Source: Cordylochernes scorpioides (lineage: Eukaryota; Arthropoda; Arachnida; Pseudoscorpiones; Chernetidae). Taken from it: DNA of 64,000 nucleotides. Position numbers and translations under genes: made by a program. Numbering within the stretch: position 1 is the first letter of the stretch; the number at the start of each line of letters is the position of its first letter. This document shows, in pieces, positions 54,310 to 64,000 of the stretch. The stretch covers positions 105,448,099-105,512,098 of the forward strand of contig CP092863.1 of the NCBI GenBank assembly GCA_030710605.1, written 5' to 3'. The notes beneath the pieces were generated by a model. That model saw only the letters and a program-made list of their open reading frames with translations, searched no databases and was not told the origin of the DNA.

Positions 54310-54790
54310 TTGCATGTGGTAGTGTCTTATCCATGTTGCTCCATGGAATGAGTAAGTCAATCAGCCATATTTTCCTGCAGGACTTCACAGCTATCATAGC
54401 TGTCCGGGGGTTACAAAGTCCCCACCGTACTACAGGACAGTTCCCTACTTGTTCTGCTTCTTCCCACCCTCCACGTAGAGGATCGTGTGGACTTCTGTCT
54501 TAAGACACCAGTCTTATAACGAGTTTACCTTCTCAATCAGACTTATACAAGGCCATAATCCAGTAGTATAACAATTTCATGATCCAATTGGTTCAATAAC
54601 TCCACCTTTGCCGGTCTCAAGCCCAAATCAAAAAGAAGGAGGGTGAGCAGTAGCAAGCTCTCTGGAAAAAAACCTGGGCTCAGCTGGCCCGGCTAATAGT
54701 ACCCTGTAAGGACTTCAGGGGTACAGGATATACTCCATGTTAGGAGCGGCTACACATGGCCTCTGTTCCTCATGTCAGAGGCGGCCATTT
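54310..54790. repeat. Interspersed repeat, second copy
   Basis: The right 200 bp match 51505-51700 (for example GGAGCGGCTACACATGG, GTCAGAGGCGGCCATTTC). The left part (CTATCATAGCTGTCCGGGGG, CCACGTAGAGGATCGTGTGG) extends further than the copy at 51490. No coding frame. Confidence 0.6.
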
Positions 54791-54804
54791 CATACTTATA
54801 CCTT

Positions 54805-54965
54805 TAAACCCTATATATCGGGATTCACACGATAACTCTGAAAGATATTACAATGACCTTTATTGAAGACACAAGAGATAACCAAGTGTGAAAAAAATGC
54901 ATCTGCCTCCTTCAAAAAAAAAAAAAAAACAGACGACCGATGACATCTAAATTTGTCTATGAGTG
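54805..54965. repeat. CACTCATGG MITE, single-unit remnant
   Basis: TATATCGGGATTCACACGAT, CTCTGAAAGATATTAC, then ACAGACGACCGATGACATC and CTATGAGTG before TA. Only one partial satellite unit remains. An A run of 16 lies at 54916-54931. Confidence 0.6.
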
Positions 54966-55044
54966 TACAATTGGAGGAAAAATCGTTGTTTGTGAAAATA
55001 TTATTATAATACACCGATAAGAGCAAAAGTGTTAAGGAGCAAAA

Positions 55045-56370
55045 TAATATTTTTTAAATTTTATTTATTTTATTTGACATATCGGACGCGATATCCCAGC
55101 TCGGGATACTTGCGCCTAAATACATTTTAGCAGCTTATATACAATTCATTTTATACAATTTAATACCCGGACTAAAAACATAATTGAAACTGAAACGATG
55201 GCCCTCTCAAACAGAAGAGAAAATCTAAAATGAATTTACAAAAATTATTGAATTTTACATAAGTGTCTTTGTTATATACAAATTCGCAAATTTCTTCGAT
55301 GGGATAAAAAAGATTACTTCTGTAGCTGTGAAATATCGGACATTCTATTAATAAATGTATTGAGTCCTGGCTTTCCTTTCCACAGAAGCAGCTAGGATCA
55401 TCCGTTGCCCCGGTTTTCGACAGAAACTCTCCAAAATTACCATGATTTGTGATGAACTGTGAGTTATAAAAATTCGGACGAAAATAAAAAGGAATTCCAA
55501 ATGGGAAAATATTTCGAAATGTTTCATTAGTATAATAACGAATAGATTCAAAAAGGATAAGTTTCTTTATTTGAAAATGTTTCATTAGTGTTAGCTATTG
55601 TTTCAGCCATTCTTGATTCTATGAAGTTATGAATTATAGTTGGGGCATGCGGTCTAAATAAATTAATTTCTTCTTTTGATAAATTGGCCAATTCGTATTT
55701 TATTATCAACGATTCTATATGATCTGTGAGAATAGGTATTTTTGCCAAACTATGGATACAATTTGATGAGGTCGTTTTATAGGCTCTCACTACCCAAAGA
55801 AGAATCTGATATTGCTGAGAGTTTAATCTTTGCTTACTTCTTTTATTAATAAATTTATACCATATTTCAGATCCATAGGTTAGTATTGGTCTGAAAAGAG
55901 TTTTATATAAAATTAATCTTTTTTTAGCATCCAATCCCCACATTTTCCCACAGAGTGAAAATAACAGATTTTTCATACGGTTGGTTTTACAAAGAATGTC
56001 ATTAATGTGGGGTGTGAAGTTAATTTTTGACTTAATTCTGTGATTAGAAAATTTTATACCTAAAATATTTACTTCTTCCACCGATTTTATTATGAAGTTT
56101 GGAGTTCCCATTGGAATCTTTTGTTTGCTGTGCATATGTATTAAGCCGGTTTTCTCCGGGCTTAGCTTTAGCTTATTTCTTGTACACCATTGTATTACAT
56201 AAAACATTTAAAGTACTTTCTGTTTCATTTTTTAACCCTTCTATGGTCTTGTGCCAGCAAACAATGGAAACATCTCATCCGCATAACATATTACTTCAGA
56301 ATTTGGGGATACGAAGTTGATCAACAAATCATTCAGCAGCATATTCCACAATAAAGGTGATAAAGTAGAG
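55045..56370 (-). pseudogene. LINE reverse transcriptase, 5'-truncated
   Basis: The minus strand begins with TLSPLLWNMLLNDLLI, then the RT active-site region VICYADEMFPLF: the catalytic YADD is YADE, so the enzyme is dead. It continues through KLKLSPEKTGLIHMHS, the RT thumb (IKFTPHINDIL-type, RLILYKTLFRPILTYGSEIW) and the C-terminal Cys motif CFCGKESQDSIHLLIECP. At least two frame changes occur. One is caused by a segment of about 60 bp at 55530-55590 flanked by duplicated ATGTTTCATTAGT, whose inside (GGATAAGTTTCTTTATTTGA) resembles the palindromic array at 53 kb. There is no RNase H domain, as in the R1 group. The 3' UTR has GCGCAAGTATCCCGAGCTGG and a (AAATA)n tail. Confidence 0.85.
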
Positions 56371-56634
56371 ATAAATTGCTAGGAGTGTGTGTATGATCAT
56401 ATGTCTCATTAATATGAAGTTATAATATCATTTTTCATTGAGATCTTATTTCTAAATGATTGTACGCCTAGTATTTTCTATATCTTTTATGTTTACCAAT
56501 TACTTGTTTAATATTGAATGTATATATACAAAACACAAATTTTATTTAATAATTATTCTGTAATTTTAAAGAAAAAATAATCATATTTTATTAGTTTGTT
56601 CTTACATATCTCCTTCACACAGAATTATATAATT
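56371..56634. other. No gene recognised
   Basis: AT-rich spacer between the LINE truncation point and an FB-A element. Confidence 0.4.
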
Positions 56635-56812
56635 AAAAAGACATATATTGGATCAAAATGTCATTTATTATATATAAAATGTTATAACACTTTGAAAAAG
56701 GTTGGCGTTCAGCCAACTGAAATATTGGTAAAATAAATGATATTTTAATCCAATATATGCCTTTTTATTTAAAAAATTATTTAAAGATTGCTCTATTTTC
56801 AAAACAGGATTA
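56635..56812. mobile_element. FB-A foldback element, short copy
   Basis: AATTAAAAAGACATATATTG at the left; GTTGGCGTTCAGCCAAC hairpin; CCAATATATGCC and the tail GCTCTATTTTCAAAACAGG at the right. The left arm is shortened. Confidence 0.6.
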
Positions 56813-57730
56813 TATATGTAATCTGGCAACACTGTAATATTTTATCACAGAACAATAATAATTTCGACACGAATTTAAAGAACGACCATTTAAAAAGAAA
56901 AGTAAGTAATAGAAGTGAAGTGTGGGCTAAATACAATAAGTTATATTACACTTTGGTCAACGTGACCAAACTTTTAAAAACAACTTAAAGCACGATTTCA
57001 CAGAAGAGAAAGATTTTATAAGATTATCTCATCTTGGAATCTTAAGCCGTGACAGTTGAAAAGAGACTTTTTTTTAAATAAGAATTGTTTTAAAATCCAC
57101 ATTAAAGTTTGCTTTTCATCCCCAATGAAATTTTACAGCATACGATGTCTATGAAATTGAATCGAAACTTATTTTTTCCATGCTAAAATCATTATAATTT
57201 TACAACCTCTTTGTATAATTAATTTCAGATTTGATTGCTAGATTGTCGTTAGAGTTATTTATATGTAAGAAATGAAAATTAATATATGTTATGAATAATT
57301 TGTTTGTTGTTAGATAAAGGGTTGATAAGACAAAGGATTGATAAGATAAAGGGTTGAAGGTGCAGTCGTTATAAGGAAAATATAATTATTTACCATCAAG
57401 TAGCTTTTATTTTCAATTACTTGAGGAAATATTACACATTGGTTATTTTCACATTATATAGAATTTATAAAGTTAATCCTATATTAGTAATTCAAAAAGA
57501 TACATATGTTAACTACGCATATTTACAACAAAACTGAAAGTTATTCTGAAAACCGATGATAACAAAAAGTAGGAATATCAATGAATAAAAATAAAAAATA
57601 TATTTTTTAAATAAAAAATTATTTGAGTTTTAAGATTATATAATATATATATATATGTTGTTCAGAATTAAAAGAATTGCGATATACCTTTATAAAATAT
57701 CCAAAAACTTTACGCAAAAAGTTTTTTTTA
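56813..57730. other. No gene recognised
   Basis: AT-rich. A local duplication GATAAAGGGTTGATAAGAC near 57313-57360 is the only structure seen. Confidence 0.45.
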
Positions 57731-57870
57731 TTATTACAAAAACACCGCGAGCTTTCGAGTTCTCGCTATTTAAATAGCCAATCATTTAGTAAATCATGTC
57801 CTCCGTGCTCACTCTCGATGTAACTTCACCCACTGAAGAGCTAGTGCTCGAAAGCAGCTCGTGGTGTTTT
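57731..57870. repeat. Hairpin of Penelope-type end
   Basis: AAACACCGCGAGCTTTCGAG at the left is the inverse of CTCGAAAGCAGCTCGTGGTG at the right. The right side also has CACTGAAGAGCTAGTGCTCG followed by AAAGC, a hammerhead-like phrase (CTGAAGA, stem, GAAA), but stem I and the cleavage site are not convincing. Confidence 0.5.
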
Positions 57871-57929
57871 TTTAATAAAGAAACTAATTGCCTTTTTTCA
57901 AAGGCACTAGGAACTTTCATTGGAAAATG

Positions 57930-58050
57930 CCCAGTAATGTCCGCAGCCTTGAAGAAAATTGACATGGATCCAGAGCAACAGCTTTACACACCCAAGATAG
58001 TGGATATTGCGACCGCTGTGATAGAGATGCATAGAGACATCTGAGGCTCT
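57930..58050 (+). pseudogene. LINE C-terminal fragment
   Basis: Encodes CPVMSAALKKIDMDPEQQLY and TPKIVDIATAVIEMHRDI, nearly the same as the end of the LINE at 46981-47640 (CPAMAAALQKIDLDPEQQ). Stop TGA at 58042-58044. It continues straight into the tandem array. Confidence 0.75.
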
Positions 58051-58896
58051 TCATTGGACACGACAACAACAACAATACAGTATAAACACCCAAGATAGAG
58101 AACACTGCTGTGATAGAGATGTACGGAGACATCTGAGGCTCTTCATTGGACACGAAAACAACAACAATGCAGTATACACAACCAAGATAGAGAACATTGC
58201 TGTGATAGAGATGTATGGAGACATCTGGGGCTCTTCATTGGACACGACAACAACAACAATACAGTATACACACCCAAGATAGAGAACACTGCTGTGATAG
58301 AGATGTACGGAGACATCTGAGGCTCTTCATTGGACACGAAAACAACAACAATACAGTATACACAACCAAGATAGAGAACACTGCTGTGATAGAGATGTAC
58401 GGAGACATCTGAGGTTCTTCATTGGACACGACAACAACAACAATACAGTATACACACCCAAGATAGAGAACATTGCGACTGTTGTGATAGAGATGTACGG
58501 AGACATCTGAAGCTCTTCATTGGACACAACAACAATACAATATACACACCCAAGATAGTGGACATTGCTGTGATAGAGATGTACGGAAACTATGAGGCTC
58601 TTCATTTGACACGACAACAACAACAATACAGTATGCACACCCAAGATAGAGAACATTGCTGTGATAGAGATGTACTGAACATCTGAGGCTCTTCATTGGA
58701 CATGATAACAAAAACAATACAGTATGCACACTCAAGATAGAGAACATTGCTGTGATAGAGATGTACGGAGACATCTGAGGCTCTTCATTGGACACGACAA
58801 CAACAATACAGTATACACACCCAAGATAGAGAACATTGAGACTGCCGTGATAGAGATGCACGGAGACATCTGAGGCTCTTCATTGGACACGACAAC
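57985..58896 (+). repeat. 92-bp minisatellite from a LINE 3' end
   Basis: About ten units: the word GAGGCTCTTCATTGGACAC (or close variants) starts at 58043, 58135, 58227, 58319, 58411, 58509, 58594, 58685, 58777 and 58872. Each unit is the last coding bases plus the 3' tail of the LINE (CACCCAAGATAG ... GGACACGACAACAACAAC) plus TACAGTATACA. Antisense open frames are repeats of the same shadow. Confidence 0.85.
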
Positions 58897-58909
58897 AACT
58901 AGGAACTTT

Positions 58910-59865
58910 CATGGTAAACGTTTTGCGGATTTCGACAAATTAGAAAGAAGGAATCATATATCGCCGCAACTCTTTTTTATTATTAACGCGATTAAAAGCT
59001 TTCGGGCAAGCCCTTCTTTAGCTAATTATAGTGTACAAACAAGGAGAGATTATATATCGTATTTAATAAAAAATAAAAGAAAAGAAAATTACCACGCTCC
59101 TATCGCCCTCGTTTCAATAGCACCGCGTGGCCACGTCATGTCTGATCCTAACTTCAAATATAATATGGTACAAAAATATCTTAAAAGAAATTTACGTAAT
59201 TGAATAAATATAAAGAATCAATTATAAACAGTTCAAAGGATTTAGTGGAGACTTTATTGAACTGTAATAGTGTCTACATCGGCAAGACATCAAGAGACCT
59301 TTCAATCAGAATCAAAGAACACCAAAGAAACATCTCTAAACTAAACCCAAACTCCTTAATAGTTGACCACGTCAGAGAAACCGGACACACTCCAGACTTC
59401 AATAATTACCAGAATCCTCCATACAAATGCCAAAACTAAAACCCAAAGACTCATTCTTGAAGCAATAGAAACCATGAAGCACCCTAAACCATTAAACAAA
59501 AGTATACAGTTGCCATCACAGTACGTTCCCCATCTATCCTAAAAATCTTCAAAAGTCTCCACTAAATCCTTTGAACTGTTTATAATTGATTCTTTATATT
59601 TATTCAATTACATAAATTTCTTTTAAGATATTTTGTACCATATTATATTTGAAGTTAGGATCAGACATGACGTGGCCACGCGGTGCTATTGAAACGAGGG
59701 CGATAGGGGCGTGGTAATTTTCTTTTCTTTTATTTTATTTTAAATACGATATATAATCTCTCCTTGTTTGTACACTATAATTAGCTGAAGAAGGGCTTGC
59801 CCGAAAGCTTTTAATCGCGTTAATAATAAAAAAAGAGTTGCGGCGATATATGATTCCTTCTTTCT
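58910..59865 (+). mobile_element. Penelope-like element fragment with inverted arms
   Basis: The 13-bp direct repeat AACTAGGAACTTT (58897-58909, 59866-59878) flanks the insertion. The arms (about 58941-59255 and 59550-59865) are reverse complements, containing AAGCTTTCGGGCAAGCCC and GGCCACGTCATG, and enclose 0.3 kb with a GIY-YIG coding remnant. Penelope elements typically carry terminal repeats that may be inverted, have variable target duplications, and end in a GIY-YIG nuclease. Confidence 0.75.
59200..59542 (+). pseudogene. GIY-YIG endonuclease remnant of a Penelope-like element
   Basis: Translation SVYIGKTSRDLSIRIKEHQR, then LIVDHVRETGHTPDFNN, is the GIY-YIG core of Penelope-type nucleases (Y-x-G-x-T, then R, then H-x-x-E-TGH). 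A one-base shift near 59405-59410 separates it from the last piece (RLILEAIETMKHPKPL ... PHLS), which ends at TAA 59540-59542. The reverse transcriptase part is absent. The first 18 codons lie in the inverted arm and are probably not part of the original protein. Confidence 0.8.
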
Positions 59866-59878
59866 AACTAGGAACTTT

Positions 59879-60711
59879 GTTATTCAAAAATTATAAATTC
59901 GTGTTAAATGATTTAATTATATTACGTATAGGGATGGCTAATTAATAAAATACTCATTTGATTGGTCAGAATATGTCTTTTAATTCGTATATGTGTATAT
60001 ATTGCTACACGGCTTGAGATATAGATAATTTCTGTTCAGCAGTTCCCATTGTACTGTAGCATAAACCAGAACGCCTTCTTATTGAAAGATGACGCTTTTA
60101 TTTCGGTAAGGTTACAAAGAAAAAAGAATAGCCGGCAACCTCACCAGCGTGAATGGAACGAATTATATATTAACATATATTTAACAAAATAATATTGATA
60201 TTTTTAATAAGTGAAATTATTAATGAAAATATATTCATTAGTCTATGTTGGCTGTGACCATATGCAATATATGGTGTTTTGTCTATTCGTCTGCTTATTG
60301 GTTGTCTTCTATCATATGACTATAAGCAGCCAATCAGCGTTGAGGAAAGTAGTAAGCTACTTTATTTATTTAATTAAAAAAAAAGAAAAATGGAGTTGAA
60401 ATAGCTTAATTTCTTATCACTTAATTTGATTTGGTTGATTTTGAAAAAAAAAAGCTTTCTCTTTATTTCATATACCTTCGGGAAAACCCCGAACATTTCT
60501 GAAAAATAATTCTTCTAATATTTCATAAAATGCATATAATATATATAAACTATTTTGCTTCAAACATCGTTTAATTATATATCGTAATTTAAACAATGTG
60601 ATATGTAAGTAATAAAGTATGACGTCTTTTCTAGTCGTCTCAAAGTGACACTAGCTTGCCACCGGACACCCGGGGGATCCAGAGAGGGACAAAAAGGGAC
60701 GTTAGTCCGGA
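59879..60711. other. No gene recognised
   Basis: AT-rich to about 60640. A GC-richer lead-in (GACACTAGCTTGCCACCGGA, CACCCGGGGGATCC) directly precedes the putative LTR; it may be part of a longer LTR if the start proposed at 60712 is wrong (an alternative TGTTGG lies at 60246). Confidence 0.4.
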
Positions 60712-61097
60712 TGTTGACAGTTAGCTAGGTTACAGTGGATATTTTCGGACAGGCCGCTCAGTGCTAGGTCTCACGGTGGCCCTCGTGGCCGCCGTTTTGG
60801 TTCCTCCCTGCCTCTGCGGCTTCATGCAGGACGCCGAGCTTTCCTCAGTTAATCCTCAACTTTCCACTGGTCCTGGTGCCACGTGAGACTGTTGTACATA
60901 TTTTAATTATTTGTTACCACAGAGTGTGTGTAAGCTCACGGGTAAATAGGCGCTAAAAAACAAGAAAAAAGAGTTCCTTTGTTTTCAATATAAGTTTCCC
61001 TTTTATGTTATATCTCTCTCTTGTAAATCAATAAATATAATGTTTAATTAATAATTATTGGAATCAGTTTCATTTATAATACTAAGCAAAGTCAACA
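60712..61097 (+). repeat. Probable 5' LTR of the second copia element
   Basis: It ends GTCAACA just before a primer-binding site, and the nearest upstream sequence with the exact inverse TGTTGAC is at 60712, giving a 7-bp terminal inverted repeat and a length of 386 bp. It contains AATAAATATAATG near 61029. The partner LTR lies outside the window, so the left boundary is inferred. Confidence 0.55.
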
Positions 61098-61099
61098 AT

Positions 61100-61110
61100 T
61101 GGTAGCAGAG
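61100..61110 (+). other. tRNA primer-binding site
   Basis: TGGTAGCAGAG is complementary to the 3' end of animal initiator tRNA-Met (...CTCTGCTACCA). It differs from the internal-tRNA priming site of the other copia element at 17633. Confidence 0.8.
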
Positions 61111-61349
61111 CGTGGTTTATTGATATAAAGCTCAAAAACGAAAATATTTAATCTGAAGATTAAGCAAGAAGTTTATTCTGATCGGTAAACTCAAGCACTT
61201 ATAAGAAGAATAAAGGTATTTATATAGATTAAGTTAAATTATATCTATATATTGCATGTTTAAAAGCTACCCAATATTTAAATAAATTTAAAATATATAT
61301 TTGTTTTAATTTATATATTGGTTTGTTTATATTAGCTCAAAAGACGAAA

Positions 61350-64000
61350 ATGGCTGAATATAATGTTTTATCCCGAACAAAAATTGAACCATTAACAGGA
61401 AATAATTATCAAATATGGGCGTTGAAAATCGGCGCAGTTCTGAGAGGAAGAAAATTATTTAAATGTGTAATTTCAGATCCAGAACCTGATATGGAAGACA
61501 AAAGTTCTTGGGAGATTTGGAGTGATAAAAATGATGAAGCTTTTGGGATAATCATCACTACGTTGACAAATGAACAAGCTGGAATGTTCATAGGAGAAAC
61601 AAATGCTAAGAAAGTATGGGACTCACTGAGAAAAACATACACAGGCAATTTGGAAGATAAAATTATTGATATAGGCTTAGAATTAAAGAACATTAGAATG
61701 AAAGATAATGAGACTGTAGATGAATATATAACAAGGGCAAAAAATATTGCTGCTAGAAGTTCATCATTAGGGCATCAATTTCCCTCAAGAGAACTTTCAT
61801 TTCATATTGTCAGAGGCATACATCCAAGGTATGAAAATATTGCTATTGTCTTACGATCAAAGAGAGAGGCAACAATTGAAGAGATTCAACAAACTCTAAG
61901 AGAAGAGGAGTCAAGAAGAAATATGAGATTAAATCAATTGGTTGAGAATGGGCATGAACAAGCATACAGAATTAAAGATAGAAAAGTTCAAAAATCTCAG
62001 CCAAAAAGATGTTTTGTTTGTAATAAAAAGGGACATCTAGCTAATGATTGCTGGTTTCGAGATAAACAGAAACAAGGATACCAAAAGAAATGGAATCCTG
62101 GTTATAGAAATCACAAATACAGTAGGGAACATTCAAATAACCTAGTGGATACTATGAAAAGTGGAATTGATGAGCAAGCATTTGAAACATATGTAAAAGA
62201 ATTTGAAGATTCACCAGATGAGAGAAATGATAGACAAATATGGTGTATAGATTCAGGATGCACCGCACATTTAACCCCAAACCTAACTTTGATGGAAAAT
62301 GTGGTAGATTATGAAAGTGAAATCAACCTAGCTGAAAAGGGCAAAACTACCCAAGCCATAGCCAAAGGAGATATGAGACTTACTACATGCACAAGTGAAG
62401 GCCAAGAAAATATTCGCATCAAAGATATCTTACATGTACCAAGTTTAAGGAATAATTTCTTGTCAGTATACGAATTAGTCAACAAGGGAAATTCAGTTAT
62501 TTTCAATAAGGATGGAGCAAAAATTTATAATGAAGGGAATGATTTAGTTGCTGAAGCATATATTAAAGATAGAATGTTTATGATGGAAACAAAACAAAGA
62601 AATGTACCAATAGCAAAAAATGAAAATGTCATGGTTATAAATACACATTTATCAAATAAAAATAGCAATATAAGTTTATGGCATAAGAGATTAAACCATA
62701 TAAATGAAGAATACATGAAAAAAATGATTCAAGGACATATTGTAAGAGGATTGGATCTAAAATTCGAAAGGTTACCAGAGTGCGAAGCATGCATAATGGG
62801 AAAACTGGTGCAGAAGCCATATAATATTACAGAAAATTATACAGTTAAGCCCCTGCAGTTGATTCATATGGATTTATGTGGACCAATGCCATGTCAATCT
62901 TTAGGAGGATCTAAGTATTTCCTTGTTATAGTAGATGATTACAGTAGAAGAATCTTTGTATATTTCCTGAGATCAAAAGATGAGACCTTTGAAAGATTTG
63001 AAGAATTTAAAGCAAGAGCCGAAAACGAATTAAGTCTTAGAATAAAAGATGTAAGAACGGACAATGGAACTGAATTTTGTAACTCTAGATTTGAAGGACT
63101 TTTCAAGAGAAGTGGGATCCATCACCAACTCACCACAACATACTCACCACAAAGTAATGGAGTCGCAGAGAGAGTGAATAGGACTCTTATAGATACAGCG
63201 AGAACCTTACTAATTGACTCAAAATTACCCATGATGTTTTGGGCAGAGGCAATTGCTACAGCTACATACATTAAGAATTGTACACCCCACAGGTCTATCA
63301 AGCAAAATACCCCTATGCAGAGATGGAATGGCAGGAAACCATCGGTCAAACACATTCGAATATTTGGATGTTTGACACATTGGCTTGAGAGCAAACCAAT
63401 AAGAAACAAGTTTTCACCAAAGGGTAGAAAGGGAATATTTATTGGTTATTCCATTAAAAGAAAAGCCTACAGAATATATGATATAATGACAAAGAGAATC
63501 CATGAAGTCAGATCAGTAAAATTTAGTGAAGATAAGAGAGGAATTGATTATGCAAATGATATTCAGGAAGATACTACTTGTGATAATTTGACCTATAAAG
63601 GAAATTGTGAAGAAATAGTTGCTGAAGACTTTCTTATCTTGAAAGAAGACAATCCTGTCACAGAGAGTAAAATGAAGTCTCAGGAGGATACTTCAGTAAA
63701 ACTAGGTGGTGACTGTGAAAATGACTCATCACAAACTGAACCGATACAGGAAAGATGTGTAAAAGGAGGAAGAAAGAAAGGAGAAACAAAGAGCATCTTA
63801 GGAGAACGGCACAAAGCAAGACTTGAAGAACAAGAAAGGAAATTGATTGAAGAAGGAGTTCGACGCTCACAAAGAATAAAGGATAGGAATAATGCAAACT
63901 TAATTATGGAAATTGATCATTATATTCCGGAGAACTTTAAAGAAGCAATGGATAGTGGAGAAAGAAATGAATGGCACAAAGCAATGGAAGATGAGCTCAG
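61350..64000 (+). CDS. Copia Gag-Pol polyprotein, intact to the window edge
   Basis: The ATG at 61350-61352 opens 883 codons without a stop, and the frame leaves the window. Domains: copia gag (LTGNNYQIWALKIGAVLRG; 1-200), zinc knuckle CFVCNKKGHLANDC (221-234), aspartic protease CIDSGCTAHLTP (active D301), GAG-pre-integrase finger (LWHKRLNH ... CEACIMGK), and integrase D508, D571 and E607 in HMDLCGPM, RTDNGTEF and NGVAERVNRT, with the expected 35-residue gap between the last two. The acidic linker (about 720-830) leads to EAMDSGERNEWHKAMEDEL, the usual start of copia reverse transcriptase. RT and RNase H must lie beyond 64000. The sequence is clearly different from the copia element at 17446. 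All visible catalytic residues are present, so this copy could be active. Confidence 0.93.
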   Translation, partial: MAEYNVLSRTKIEPLTGNNYQIWALKIGAVLRGRKLFKCVISDPEPDMEDKSSWEIWSDKNDEAFGIIITTLTNEQAGMFIGETNAKKVWDSLRKTYTGNLEDKIIDIGLELKNIRMKDNETVDEYITRAKNIAARSSSLGHQFPSRELSFHIVRGIHPRYENIAIVLRSKREATIEEIQQTLREEESRRNMRLNQLVENGHEQAYRIKDRKVQKSQPKRCFVCNKKGHLANDCWFRDKQKQGYQKKWNPGYRNHKYSREHSNNLVDTMKSGIDEQAFETYVKEFEDSPDERNDRQIWCIDSGCTAHLTPNLTLMENVVDYESEINLAEKGKTTQAIAKGDMRLTTCTSEGQENIRIKDILHVPSLRNNFLSVYELVNKGNSVIFNKDGAKIYNEGNDLVAEAYIKDRMFMMETKQRNVPIAKNENVMVINTHLSNKNSNISLWHKRLNHINEEYMKKMIQGHIVRGLDLKFERLPECEACIMGKLVQKPYNITENYTVKPLQLIHMDLCGPMPCQSLGGSKYFLVIVDDYSRRIFVYFLRSKDETFERFEEFKARAENELSLRIKDVRTDNGTEFCNSRFEGLFKRSGIHHQLTTTYSPQSNGVAERVNRTLIDTARTLLIDSKLPMMFWAEAIATATYIKNCTPHRSIKQNTPMQRWNGRKPSVKHIRIFGCLTHWLESKPIRNKFSPKGRKGIFIGYSIKRKAYRIYDIMTKRIHEVRSVKFSEDKRGIDYANDIQEDTTCDNLTYKGNCEEIVAEDFLILKEDNPVTESKMKSQEDTSVKLGGDCENDSSQTEPIQERCVKGGRKKGETKSILGERHKARLEEQERKLIEEGVRRSQRIKDRNNANLIMEIDHYIPENFKEAMDSGERNEWHKAMEDEL

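Noticed and set aside
57835-57870. Possible hammerhead CTGAAGA ... GAAAGC
   Set aside because: Stem I does not pair in register next to the core and the cleavage triplet is uncertain; kept only as a Penelope-type end word.
57917-58861. Series of similar 64-114-codon antisense frames
   Set aside because: Each is the antisense of one 92-bp minisatellite unit derived from a LINE tail.

Overview
The window is a gene-poor, strongly AT-rich stretch of eukaryotic (animal) nuclear DNA made almost entirely of transposable elements, many inserted into one another. BEL/Pao, copia, Tc1-like, Helitron, Penelope-like and R1/I-type LINE remains together fit an arthropod; an arachnid is plausible but not proven. 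There are no bacterial features. The only host-gene traces are one probable GCN1 exon (3.9-4.2 kb) and a 5' fragment of U2 snRNA (1.7 kb). Both appear to be captured inside mobile elements.

0.5-16 kb: small non-autonomous elements. They include short Helitrons (TC...CTAG ends, GC-rich hairpin, A/T insertion), a MITE family with CACTCATGG termini that has expanded into 76-bp satellite arrays (2.5, 4.7, 9.5-10.2, 10.8-11.6, 43.2 and 54.8 kb), pogo-like MITEs, and three foldback families. These are called here FB-A (ends GGCATATATTGGATC), FB-B (ends with TGGTCAGGA and GATGGCGC) and FB-C (ends with TTACTGCAATG). FB-B elements carry canonical minimal type I hammerhead ribozymes. FB-C elements carry all three hammerhead strands in an order that no circular permutation can give. 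A near-perfect inverted repeat of FB-C lies at 14.0-14.8 kb.

16.5-26.7 kb: a BEL/Pao element (315-bp LTRs, TSD ATACA) whose gag is split by a very young copia element (identical 187-bp LTRs, TSD CTAAC). A Tc1-like element with a dead transposase follows at 26.8-28.3 kb.

29.4-42.7 kb: an older BEL/Pao element on the minus strand (LTRs near 990 bp, TSD GATGG). Two later insertions sit in it. One is a deleted Gypsy-type element inside its 3' LTR, with the empty site preserved in the 5' LTR. The other is a deleted BEL element inside its integrase. The target of the older BEL is itself a repeat, whose uninterrupted copy lies near 51.8 kb.

43-60 kb: AT-rich DNA with decayed LINE 3' ends (47.0, 50.5, 55-56.4, 58 kb), a LINE tail amplified into a 92-bp minisatellite, a Penelope-like fragment with inverted arms and a 13-bp TSD, and several palindromic arrays. 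From 60.7 kb to the right edge is a second, unrelated copia element. Its gag-protease-integrase frame is fully open and runs off the window just before the reverse transcriptase. No two genes here form a cellular pathway; the working logic of the window is element-on-element insertion.
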